Assembly (NCBI GenBank): GCA_018333845.1
Contig: JAGXSK010000210.1
Coordinates: 1 to 11,909 of the forward strand
Reading direction: 5' to 3'
Source of the DNA: Clostridia bacterium
GTDB lineage: Bacteria > Bacillota > DSM-16504 > Desulfitibacterales > Desulfitibacteraceae
DNA length: 11,909 nucleotides
Part shown: positions 1 through 7,525 of the stretch, in pieces
Numbering within the stretch: position 1 is the first letter of the stretch
Layout of the letters: each line of letters starts with the position of its first letter
Translations under genes and position numbers: made by a program
Notes under the pieces: generated by a model
Seen by the model: only the letters and a program-made list of their open reading frames with translations
What the model was told of the DNA's origin: nothing
Databases searched by the model: none

Positions 1-2
1 CG

Positions 3-974
3 GGCAAGGGAATACCAGACGAACTTTCTTACCAGTGCCTGGAAGATGAATACATGATGGATAACGAATATGACTTATTAATTAATGACCCATCTGGATA
101 CTGGATGCGTTATTATCTTCCACGAACCTTTGGCGCACTGGAACCATGGCAGATGATAGCACCATGGACCGATATTATTGAACTTCCCTTTGTAGGTCCT
201 GCCATGATACCCATAGGTATTCCCCCTGTCCAGGAATCCTTTAAAAAATTAATAGAAGCTGGACAGGCAGCCATGGAGTGGGCTGGTGCCATGGGTGCTA
301 TAGATGGAGAAAATAAAGCTGTCCACGGTTTGCCGGGGTTTTTTGGTGGAGTTGCTAAAGCTCCCTTTGATACCCTGGGAGATACCATGAGGGGCACTCG
401 GCCAATAATGCTTGACATATTCCGCCGTCCCAAGAAACTACTAGAGGCCATGGAAAGACTTGTATCAATAAATATTGACATGGCAGTAAGATCAGCCAAT
501 ATCACAGGGGTACCAATTATTTTCATGCCCCTGCATAAAGGAGCCGATGGTTTCCTGTCAAAGGATGATTTTGCCAGGTTTTACTGGCCAACCCTAAAGG
601 CTGTTATTCTAGGGTTAATAGAGGAAGGTCTAGTTCCACTGCTTTTTGCTGAGGGGGGCTATAATCAACGGCTTGAAGCCATAACCGATTCTGATATTCC
701 AGAAGGAAAAACCGTCTGGCTTTTTGATAACACCGACATGGTCAATGCAAAGAAGGCCCTTGGAGGCAAGAGCTGTATAGCAGGAAATGTCTCTGGAGCT
801 GTTCTAAAGGCTGGCACACCGCAGCAGGTAGATGAGTATGTGAAGTTCCTGGCGGAAAAAGTAGCTCAAGATGGCGGTTTTATCTTGAGCAATGGTACAG
901 TTCTAGATGATGCTGAAGCAGAAAACCTCCATGCCATGATAAATGCGGGCAGAAAATATGGGGAATACAAATAA
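3..974 (+). CDS. Uroporphyrinogen decarboxylase (URO-D) superfamily protein, 5'-truncated
   Basis: The reading frame is open from base 3 through the first Met codons (54, 57), so the true start lies left of the window; 323 codons plus the TAA stop are visible. The C-terminal half is typical of clostridial URO-D-like proteins: a GxVPIIFMPLHKG stretch, a LLFAEGGY strand, an SCIAGNVSG loop, then GTPQQVDEYVKFLAE and a GGFILSNGT strand near the end. Counting from the Met at 54, H161, E200 and C241 sit where zinc-using methyltransferases of this superfamily (MtaA/MtbA type) carry metal ligands, but that role is inferred. In anaerobes such proteins more often transfer methyl groups to or from corrinoids than make haem. 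The next genes, an MFS transporter and a DUF1638 protein, are on the same strand. Family assignment is firm; substrate and reaction are unknown. Confidence 0.85.
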   Translation, partial: GKGIPDELSYQCLEDEYMMDNEYDLLINDPSGYWMRYYLPRTFGALEPWQMIAPWTDIIELPFVGPAMIPIGIPPVQESFKKLIEAGQAAMEWAGAMGAIDGENKAVHGLPGFFGGVAKAPFDTLGDTMRGTRPIMLDIFRRPKKLLEAMERLVSINIDMAVRSANITGVPIIFMPLHKGADGFLSKDDFARFYWPTLKAVILGLIEEGLVPLLFAEGGYNQRLEAITDSDIPEGKTVWLFDNTDMVNAKKALGGKSCIAGNVSGAVLKAGTPQQVDEYVKFLAEKVAQDGGFILSNGTVLDDAEAENLHAMINAGRKYGEYK

Positions 975-1010
975 TCCAGGCAAGCGAAAACCGAAAACCA
1001 TGAATATACC

Positions 1011-1047
1011 TATAATAAATGGCATCTAGCTGATGCCATTTATTATA
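1011..1047 (+). repeat. Perfect 16-bp inverted repeat (hairpin) between the URO-D-like gene and the MFS gene
   Basis: The left arm 1011-1026 (TATAATAAATGGCATC) is exactly complementary to the right arm 1032-1047, with a 5-base loop TAGCT. It begins 37 bases after the URO-D stop codon and ends 29 bases before the MFS start. No separate T run follows on either strand, so it is not a textbook intrinsic terminator, although the 3' arm is itself rich in T. It could end or attenuate the upstream transcript, stabilise mRNA ends, or be a symmetric protein-binding site. Confidence 0.75.
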
Positions 1048-1064
1048 GCCCAAAAACATAGGCG

Positions 1065-1073
1065 AAGGGTGAT
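1065..1073 (+). promoter_or_regulatory. Ribosome binding site of the MFS gene
   Basis: AAGGGTGAT lies three bases before the ATG at 1077 and matches the extended anti-Shine-Dalgarno complement (AGGAGGTGAT) with the GGG core about 7 bases upstream of the start. It fixes the start of the transporter gene. Confidence 0.65.
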
Positions 1074-1076
1074 ATA

Positions 1077-2294
1077 ATGCATAGTAATCAAAATGTACCA
1101 ATTTCCCCATACAGATGGGTGGTAGTGGCAATAATGTGGTCTACAATATTCATAGCTGTGACAGCTCAATTTCAAGTAGCTGCCCTGGCATTTAAAATTA
1201 TTCCAGAATTAAACCTTACATCAGGAAATTATGCCATGGTCCTGGCTGCACCCATGCTGCCTGCAGTGTTGTTTAGTATTGGTGCAGGAGCCCTGGCAGA
1301 CAGATTTGGAGTTAAAAAAGTAGTTGCAGTTAGTTTTGTTTTTTCAATAATTGGTGTATATTTTAGATATATTCCCAACAGTTTTTTAGGATATTTTAGT
1401 CTGATGTTTTTATCTGGATTAACCCCTGCTCTTTTAAATGCCAATGTTTCCAAGCTCCTGGGTGCCTGGTTTCCACGTGAGCAGATCAGTACTGCCCTGG
1501 GAATATATTTTACTGCCGCAGGGGTTGGCATGACTGTAGCTTTGGCAACGTCTGCCTTATTCCCCACTGCGAAAAGTGCTTATATTACAGCTGGCATTGC
1601 CATGTTTGCCATCTGGATTTTGTGGTTGGTATTTATCAAGGATAAACCTGTAGGAGCGCCTGAGCTCCCACCCTTGCCTGTCTTAAAGTATATTGGTGCA
1701 GCTGCCAGCAGCAGAAATATTTGGCTGGCAGGGCTGGCATTGATGTGTTTTATGGGTGCAAATATGGCATTTGTAGGTTTTCTGCCCAATGCCCTAAGTC
1801 AGGTTCGTGGTATCAATCCATCCCAGGCTGGTGTCATGACGTCTATAGTTACCCTTGGTGTTATTTTAGGAAATATGATTGGTCCTGTCATGTCTGCACG
1901 TGTAGGCAGAATAAAACCTTTCCTTGCACCTGCAGCATTTTTAGGTGCAGCTGTTATGTATATTTCCTGGATTGCCCCGGGAACAAGTGTCTGGTTACTG
2001 CTCTTTGCTGCAGGAACTTTAATGGGCATAAGCGTACCATTGCTAATGGCCTTCCCCATGCTGCTTCCAGAGATAGGGCCAGTTTATGCCGGGAGTGCTG
2101 GGGGTCTCATGGCTACCCTGCAACTTATTGGTGCTTTTTTCATACCTTCATTTATAATTGCGCCAATAGCCGGAGGCAATTATACATTGTTATTTGCACT
2201 GGCTAGCTTATTTCTAGCATTGCTGGGTGTTGTATCATTGTTTCTTCCCGAGCTTGGCACCAGGGCTGCAGGCCGTGGAAAGAATAAAACTTAA
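1077..2294 (+). CDS. Major facilitator superfamily (MFS) transporter
   Basis: A 405-residue, very hydrophobic protein with the 12-helix layout of MFS permeases in the inner membrane. The loop between helices 2 and 3 carries the MFS signature (AGALADRFGVKK, residues 70-81). A short polar linker around residues 187-213 (IKDKPVGAPELPPLP) separates the two six-helix halves, and the tail is basic (RAAGRGKNKT). The style resembles cyanate/nitrate/oxalate-type MFS carriers, but nothing in the sequence decides the substrate. Its position between a URO-D-like protein and a DUF1638 protein suggests import of the compound those proteins handle, for example a methylated substrate; this is inference. The DUF1638 gene starts 33 bases downstream, so the two are likely co-transcribed. 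Confidence 0.88.
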   Translation: MHSNQNVPISPYRWVVVAIMWSTIFIAVTAQFQVAALAFKIIPELNLTSGNYAMVLAAPMLPAVLFSIGAGALADRFGVKKVVAVSFVFSIIGVYFRYIPNSFLGYFSLMFLSGLTPALLNANVSKLLGAWFPREQISTALGIYFTAAGVGMTVALATSALFPTAKSAYITAGIAMFAIWILWLVFIKDKPVGAPELPPLPVLKYIGAAASSRNIWLAGLALMCFMGANMAFVGFLPNALSQVRGINPSQAGVMTSIVTLGVILGNMIGPVMSARVGRIKPFLAPAAFLGAAVMYISWIAPGTSVWLLLFAAGTLMGISVPLLMAFPMLLPEIGPVYAGSAGGLMATLQLIGAFFIPSFIIAPIAGGNYTLLFALASLFLALLGVVSLFLPELGTRAAGRGKNKT

Positions 2295-2327
2295 AGTCCT
2301 GCAATCTATGGGCAAAAGGAGGTTAAA

Positions 2328-2966
2328 ATGGCTAAAAACATCGTTATAGCATGTAATGCATTAAGGGATGAGATTAATCTCGTTGTCAATGAGCTGCAGA
2401 TCAACTATCCAATAATCTGGGTTGATGCAGGTCTCCACAATCATCCTAGTAAACTAAAGGACGAGCTTCAGAAGCTTATTAATAACATAGACAATGTTGA
2501 CAATATTTTGCTGCTGTTTGGAAACTGTGGGAACTCTGTCCTTGGATTAAAATCTGAAAAGGCCAGCATAATTTTGCCCAGGGTTGATGACTGTATTTCT
2601 CTGCTTTTAGGGGGCAATGAGCATAAAGCAGCTTTAGATCAAAAGGGGACTTCCTATTACTTAACAAAAGGCTATTTACATAGTGGAGCTTCCATGTGGA
2701 CAGAATATCTAAATTGTATAGACAAGTACGGCTATGAAAAAAGCCTGATGATTTTTAAAACAATGTTGGTTAACTACAAGGGTTTAAGGCTCATAGACAC
2801 TGGTGCCTATGAGCTTGATGATATAAGGGATACTTTCTTGAAAATGGCCAAAGAGTTTGGCCTGGAGCCAGAAACTGTTCCTGGCACAATAAGGACGGTG
2901 TACAAGGCATTTAAGAAAGAATGGGATGAAGAATTTATCGTTGTAAAACCAGGACAGCCAGTCTAG
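2328..2966 (+). CDS. DUF1638 domain protein
   Basis: A 212-residue soluble protein recognised as DUF1638 by its layout: an N-terminal IVIACNALRDEI strand-helix with Cys9, an early WVDAGLHNHP segment (residues 31-40), a LLLFGNCGNS turn with Cys67, an LPRVDDC segment with Cys89, and a YLTKGYLHSGA segment near the middle. The conserved Cys and His residues suggest metal or cofactor binding, but no biochemical function is established for the family that I can cite. DUF1638 genes are often seen beside corrinoid or methyltransferase genes in anaerobes, which fits the URO-D-like gene two places upstream. A strong AAAAGGAGG site precedes the ATG. There is no signal peptide and no membrane segment. 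Confidence 0.82.
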   Translation: MAKNIVIACNALRDEINLVVNELQINYPIIWVDAGLHNHPSKLKDELQKLINNIDNVDNILLLFGNCGNSVLGLKSEKASIILPRVDDCISLLLGGNEHKAALDQKGTSYYLTKGYLHSGASMWTEYLNCIDKYGYEKSLMIFKTMLVNYKGLRLIDTGAYELDDIRDTFLKMAKEFGLEPETVPGTIRTVYKAFKKEWDEEFIVVKPGQPV

Positions 2967-2968
2967 AC

Positions 2969-2999
2969 GTTAGATCATTTGATCCTTTAACCTTTTTTT
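2969..2999 (+). terminator. Possible weak intrinsic terminator after the DUF1638 gene
   Basis: Just after the stop codon GTTA-GATC (2969-2976) can pair with GATC (2981-2984) and TAAC (2988-2991), leaving a 3-base bulge and a 4-base loop, followed by seven T residues (2993-2999). It lies in the 48-base gap between two convergent genes, where a terminator is expected. The stem is short and imperfect, so this is tentative. Confidence 0.35.
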
Positions 3000-3014
3000 A
3001 GCTTTTATATATTA

Positions 3015-4514
3015 TCAAGAAAAAATTTCATCAATTTCACTTTTTGTTTTATAAATAAGGTCTTTCAGTTTTACATCATTAAAATCTTCCCCGTGTTCTA
3101 GTGAAGATAAAACTTTCTCAAATAAACCTACCAGAAGTCTATTGATTTTCTCATATTCTAGGGGAGCAGCTGCCGGCTCAGGAACTTTTTTCCGCCAGAT
3201 TTCTTCTAAACGATAAAAGATATGATTAGTAATTTCTCTCATAATAGCTGCTAGAGCAGAAACCTGCCGGTTAACATATGAGGTGCTGGCCTCGTATGTT
3301 GAATGGGGTGATATGTCCAATCGCCCTTCACTCTTAAGTATTTTATAAGCTTTAGTTCCCTGCAAAATAATCATGTGATGATACAGAACATTGACAGTAA
3401 CATCAAGATTTTTAAGAAGATCATTTCTTTTAAGAAATTCAAAATTAATCCTGATATCCTCCAACGAAGAATCCGGTTCAAACATAATAAATCCTATACT
3501 TGGTTCTATACCATGCTTACGTAGGATTTTGACCGCCCCTTCATTTTGAGCTGTTGTTGTCATTTTATTCAAGCGTTTTAGAGATTCATCCCTGCCGCTT
3601 TCAAGGCCAACTAAAATGTGACACAAGCCTGCATCTGCCAGGGCCCCAATTGTTTCATCGTGAATATCATTTACCCTGGCTTCTATTCCAAATTTAATTT
3701 TTCTTTGTTTAATTAGAGAAGCTAAATGCAAGGCCCTTTCTTGACCTGCTTTACCGGGGCCAAAAAAGTTTGGATCGGTAAAATAGAAATAATCCATGGT
3801 GTGCTTCAATAAAATCTCATCTATTTCAGCTATAATGTTTTCAGGGCTTCGGCCGCGCCATTTGGGTCCCCTGCCATAATATGAATTAATATAGCAGAAG
3901 GTACAGGCACCGTAGCATCCACGACTTCCCATAATGTTTACCTCACCAATGTTAAGTGAAGCCCTTGTGCGAACTGGAAAGGGGAGGTCGTCAAGGTTTT
4001 CAATGGCTTTTGCCTTTGAGCAGGTGATACTGCCCTGTGATGATAGATAAGCCAATCCCAGGATTTTTTCATGGGATTTTTTGCGAGTAAGGGTAGCTGC
4101 CAAGTCAGCAAAGGTTAGCTCCGGTTCTCCCAGGATAATGGAGTCAATTGCCTTACAGCTTTTCAAAATTTCTTCATAGCCGAAGGTTGGGTAAAAGCCA
4201 TAAGCAGTAACATAGGGAGAAATACCTTGGCGCTTTACAGCCTCAAGAAAATTATAAAGCCTTCTGTCGTTCTTCCAATGGTAAACCATGTGGACACCAA
4301 GAATATCAGGTTTATAAGCTTCAATGATTTTCCCTATCTCTTTATAAGAAAGCTTGTCAAGATACCCTTCGACTATTTCCACTTCATGCCCCTGGCTTTT
4401 TAAAACCCCTGCAGCATAACCGGTAAGCAGGCATGAGGAAAGGGGAGTATTTGCTATATCATTACATCTTTCAGTACTTATGCTCCTGGGATGTTCCAAT
4501 AAAAGTATCTTCAT
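3015..4514 (-). CDS. bzaE: Radical SAM protein with B12-binding-type N-terminal domain, BzaE-like (last step of anaerobic DMB synthesis)
   Basis: A 499-residue protein. Residues about 1-150 form a Rossmann-like cobalamin-binding-type domain (MKILLLEHPR start, GVLKSQGHEVEIVEG, PDILGVHMVYHW, SIILGEPELTF) without the classic DxHxxG motif, as is common in class B radical SAM methylases. The radical SAM core follows with C200-xxx-C204-xx-C207 for the 4Fe-4S cluster and a LVGLESGRDESLKRLNK segment (301-317). Residues about 430-499 are a helical, charged tail. The ATG directly follows the TAA stop of the upstream gene, with GGAGGT inside that gene's 3' end, so the two are translationally coupled. 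In the known bza order C-D-E, the last gene makes DMB from 5-methoxy-6-methylbenzimidazole. The radical SAM call is firm; the BzaE label rests on gene order. Confidence 0.75.
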   Translation of the reverse strand: MKILLLEHPRSISTERCNDIANTPLSSCLLTGYAAGVLKSQGHEVEIVEGYLDKLSYKEIGKIIEAYKPDILGVHMVYHWKNDRRLYNFLEAVKRQGISPYVTAYGFYPTFGYEEILKSCKAIDSIILGEPELTFADLAATLTRKKSHEKILGLAYLSSQGSITCSKAKAIENLDDLPFPVRTRASLNIGEVNIMGSRGCYGACTFCYINSYYGRGPKWRGRSPENIIAEIDEILLKHTMDYFYFTDPNFFGPGKAGQERALHLASLIKQRKIKFGIEARVNDIHDETIGALADAGLCHILVGLESGRDESLKRLNKMTTTAQNEGAVKILRKHGIEPSIGFIMFEPDSSLEDIRINFEFLKRNDLLKNLDVTVNVLYHHMIILQGTKAYKILKSEGRLDISPHSTYEASTSYVNRQVSALAAIMREITNHIFYRLEEIWRKKVPEPAAAPLEYEKINRLLVGLFEKVLSSLEHGEDFNDVKLKDLIYKTKSEIDEIFS

Positions 4515-5840
4515 TTACCGTACCTCCTGCCACATGAAGATATTTCTGCAAAGATGAAGTGTCTCCAGCTTGTATCTTAATTTATCAAAGGGCTTAGGGT
4601 TATAGTAAGTCGGATAAAGCAGGTCCGTATCATTGTCTATAACTCCCTGCTCCAGGGCAATGGTCTCCATGGGGGTACCAGGCAGAATACGAATATTATT
4701 CAGAATGATTGTCCCTAAATTCTTCTTTAAAGCATGAATGTCATAGATACGTTCCAAAAGCCTAATGCCTTTTTTAACAGTCCCATCTGTTTCCCCTGGA
4801 ACATTCACCATGAAATGATAAATACTTACCACATCACTTTTGGAAACATGCTCGGCTGCCTTTAAAATATCTTCCTCAGTAAGATTTTTTCTAAGAGTAT
4901 CTAATGCTTCCTGACAAAGGCCGTCAGGGGAAAAGGCAAAGCACTCACAGCCTGCCCTTTCAAAAAGGCTAACATTTTCTTTATTTATATTATCTTCTCG
5001 GAAGAAGCCTCCCCACTTGATTTGAAGGTTTCTATGCAGCAGCTCTTCACAAATCTGTTCCAAATGTCCAAGGGGAGCATTTACTATAGGGTCGTTAAAG
5101 TGGAATCTATGGATAGCAAATTCTTTAGTTAAGAATTCAATTTCATCTACAATACCTTCAGGTGTACGACAGCGCAGCTTTTTCCCCTGGAGATTGGGGT
5201 AGACACAATAAGAACAGTTATAGGGGCAGCCCCTTTTTGTCTCAATTCCAATGGCTGGAACATAACTGTTGGCTTTTAAGTAGGGAGCTGGGTCCAACAG
5301 CTTTCTGGAGGGGTGCAGATAGTCATTTTTCATGTCAAATTCCATAGATGGAGGTGCAGCAATTACCCTGTTACCCTTGCGTACACATAATCCCTTTATG
5401 GATGAGGGCTTTTCCAATGAGGCAAGCAGTGCGGGGAAGGAAATTTCTGCTTCCCCTATAATACCATAGTGGATTTCAGGTATTTCCAGCATCAACCTTT
5501 CTGGGAAAAGGGAAAAGCCAGTTCCTCCAGCAATAATCCACGCCTTTGGCAAAAGCCTTGCAGCCATACGAACAGTAACAATAAACCTTGGAATGAGTGA
5601 GCTGGTCTTGTTTGCTAGAGGATCAATGTTGCGAAGTGATACTGCCACCACTTCAGGCTTTAAGCTGAGAAGCTTCTCTTTTAATGAGCCAAAGGGGTCC
5701 GTCTCAACATTCATATCTAAAAGCTCTACCTGGTAACCTTTGTGTTCTACATGAGCTGCAAGTGATACAATCCCTATGGGGTAAACTCTTTCAGCTGAGG
5801 CTTCATCCATTGACAGAGCTTGTATTAACAGTACACGCAT
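4515..5840 (-). CDS. bzaD: Radical SAM protein with B12-binding-type N-terminal domain, BzaD-like methyltransferase
   Basis: A 441-residue protein if started at the ATG at 5840. An in-frame TTG at 5846 also exists, but GGAG at the end of bzaC lies 9 bases before the ATG and only 3 before the TTG, so ATG is preferred. The N-terminal cobalamin-type domain reads MRVLLIQALSMDEAS, then YPIGIVSLAAHVEHKGYQVELLDMN and a GGTGFSLFPE / YGIIGEAEISFP pair. The radical SAM motif is C205-xxx-C209-xx-C212 in a KRGCPYNCSYCVYP segment, followed by a TIM-barrel-like core and a NVPGETDGTV segment. In the bza pathway BzaD methylates C6 of 5-methoxybenzimidazole. It starts within 10 bases of the bzaC stop and runs directly into the next radical SAM gene. 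Assignment as BzaD rather than BzaE is by order only. Confidence 0.75.
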   Translation of the reverse strand: MRVLLIQALSMDEASAERVYPIGIVSLAAHVEHKGYQVELLDMNVETDPFGSLKEKLLSLKPEVVAVSLRNIDPLANKTSSLIPRFIVTVRMAARLLPKAWIIAGGTGFSLFPERLMLEIPEIHYGIIGEAEISFPALLASLEKPSSIKGLCVRKGNRVIAAPPSMEFDMKNDYLHPSRKLLDPAPYLKANSYVPAIGIETKRGCPYNCSYCVYPNLQGKKLRCRTPEGIVDEIEFLTKEFAIHRFHFNDPIVNAPLGHLEQICEELLHRNLQIKWGGFFREDNINKENVSLFERAGCECFAFSPDGLCQEALDTLRKNLTEEDILKAAEHVSKSDVVSIYHFMVNVPGETDGTVKKGIRLLERIYDIHALKKNLGTIILNNIRILPGTPMETIALEQGVIDNDTDLLYPTYYNPKPFDKLRYKLETLHLCRNIFMWQEVR

Positions 5841-5846
5841 AATCAA

Positions 5847-7388
5847 TCACTCCAGTAGCAGCAAGGCAAAATACCTGCAAAAATCATTTTTACTGTCCAG
5901 GGTTCGTAATGCTATGCCTGCACCCTTGACTGTTGCAAAGACATCTATACCCGCACCTTCCATAGATGGTCTGCTATCCTTGGGTCTGCGGCATTGCCCA
6001 TGGGTACTGCATACATCACAAAGGGTGCATGGGCCTGCCCAGTAGGCAAAAGCTTTATAAAACCCTGTCTTGAAAGCTTGCTTTTCAGCTTCTAAAACAA
6101 GCCTTTGAAAGGTATTAGTGGGAGGTTCACCCTCTAGAAGCAGTGCCAGGCTATAGTCCTTAAGCACATTTCTAGTTTCTTCAGGAGATGGAGTGTTTGG
6201 CGGACAGCTGAGCTTTCCAAAGCTGCTGCATCCAAACCGACATTTTACAGGTGTCCAGTCAGGAACATGGATAGATTTCATGGAAATTGAACAGGCTTCC
6301 TTAAATCCCAGATCCTTTATTTCCCTGAGCAAAGCAGCTTTTTTATCTAGAGATAGGCCTTCCAAGCTATCCTTGCTGCCTGATCCAATGATTACAGCAG
6401 TATCAGTCTTTAGAGGAATGATATTAGCAGCATAAAGACCATATTCTCTCAGCTGTTGTATAATCCATTTTCCAGCAAAAACCTTACCGTTATATGTATT
6501 AATCAACATGTTTATGTCAAAAAGGGCAGCCCTTTCAGAGAAATGCTCCAAAAAGAAATCGTGCACCAACAGAAAGCCGCCTGGCATAAGACATTCTGCA
6601 GCAGATTTCAAAATATGTGTTATTTCATTTTCTGAATAAGCATGGACAATGTTTGAGAGGATAACCAGATCATGCTGACCTTTTTTAAAAGGCCACTCTT
6701 CTAAAATATTGGTTGCACAATAAGAAATATTTTCATTAAACCCCCGAATTGTCACAAGTTCCCTTGTATAGCTCAAAACCTGGGGGATATCCACAAGGGT
6801 AGCTTTCATATCAGGAAATTCTTTTAAAAAGCCTGCAGATATGGCCCCTGAGCCTGTGCCAATATCCAAAATATGACCACTTACAAAAAGACCCTTAAAC
6901 ATGGGTGTAATTTCTTTCACCTTTACCCGGGCAACATTATCCATGGCAGTAATATATTTTCCAATTCTTGATTTCAGGTCTTCAGAATCAGACTGGTCAT
7001 TTCCGGAGAAATCAATCTTTCCGCCTGTTTCAATACACTTTCTGAGATCCTGCCAGTAAGCTGTTAAATATTTGCGCCAAAGAATAGAATCTCCCTGGTA
7101 ATATTCCTTGCCCTTGACAAGGTAGTCTGAAGAAATCCTGGTGTTAAAATAGGTATTTTCGTACCTATCTAGGAGCCCTAGAGAGCATAAAGCATACAGG
7201 TAGCGTTCCAATGCTTTAGTGTCACTACCTAATCTAACTGCAGCTTCGGCTAGAGTTTTCCCGTTGGGTTCAAGTAGTGAAAAAATATCCAATTCAATGG
7301 CTGCAAATAGCACTTCTGAAAACCAGTATCCGGTGGCCAGATTTTCTAAATACTGGGGACCGGAGCCTTGGGGATCATACCTGAACAA
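5847..7388 (-). CDS. bzaC: SAM-dependent O-methyltransferase fused to a DUF2284 metal-binding domain, BzaC-like
   Basis: A 513-residue two-domain protein. Residues about 12-95 form the winged-helix dimerisation domain of O-methyltransferases. Residues about 100-335 are the class I methyltransferase: SAM loop ILDIGTGSG (173-181), acidic VDIP (D200), and SNIVHAYSENE whose H249 aligns with the catalytic base of COMT-type enzymes. Residues about 355-513 match DUF2284: C383, C387 and C395 (CRFGCSSFGKLSCPPNTPSP), then CTLCDVC (454-460) with C466, probably binding an Fe-S cluster. The start is TTG at 7388, supported by AAAGGAG 9 bases upstream; no in-frame ATG occurs before residue 149. BzaC is known to O-methylate 5-hydroxybenzimidazole, which fits this domain and operon. 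The role of the fused DUF2284 part is unknown. Confidence 0.8.
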   Translation of the reverse strand: MFRYDPQGSGPQYLENLATGYWFSEVLFAAIELDIFSLLEPNGKTLAEAAVRLGSDTKALERYLYALCSLGLLDRYENTYFNTRISSDYLVKGKEYYQGDSILWRKYLTAYWQDLRKCIETGGKIDFSGNDQSDSEDLKSRIGKYITAMDNVARVKVKEITPMFKGLFVSGHILDIGTGSGAISAGFLKEFPDMKATLVDIPQVLSYTRELVTIRGFNENISYCATNILEEWPFKKGQHDLVILSNIVHAYSENEITHILKSAAECLMPGGFLLVHDFFLEHFSERAALFDINMLINTYNGKVFAGKWIIQQLREYGLYAANIIPLKTDTAVIIGSGSKDSLEGLSLDKKAALLREIKDLGFKEACSISMKSIHVPDWTPVKCRFGCSSFGKLSCPPNTPSPEETRNVLKDYSLALLLEGEPPTNTFQRLVLEAEKQAFKTGFYKAFAYWAGPCTLCDVCSTHGQCRRPKDSRPSMEGAGIDVFATVKGAGIALRTLDSKNDFCRYFALLLLE

Positions 7389-7525
7389 ATAAACCTGCTC
7401 CTTTCATAAAGTGAAACTTCTCGCATTATGTAAATTCCATCATTTCTAGCTTTCCTAAGCTTATGGATTTCTACTACCTTCCATCTCCACGATTGCCTCC
7501 CGTCTCCATATCCCTGCCCCTTGGC

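Noticed and set aside
113..526. 137-codon open frame on the minus strand
   Set aside because: It is antisense to the URO-D-like gene, whose protein is clearly conserved; the composition is a reflection of that gene.
1721..2206. 161-codon cysteine-rich open frame on the plus strand
   Set aside because: It lies wholly within the MFS gene in another frame, has no ribosome site and looks like no family; it is a shadow of the transporter.
5841..5846. TTG at 5846 as the start of the BzaD-like gene
   Set aside because: The GGAG site is only 3 bases from this TTG but 9 bases from the ATG at 5840, which also gives the usual MRVLLIQ beginning.
7389..7525. Possible internal promoter or small gene between purF and bzaC
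   Set aside because: Only an 11-codon frame and a 5-bp AGCTT/AAGCT stem are visible; no convincing -35/-10 pair or terminator.
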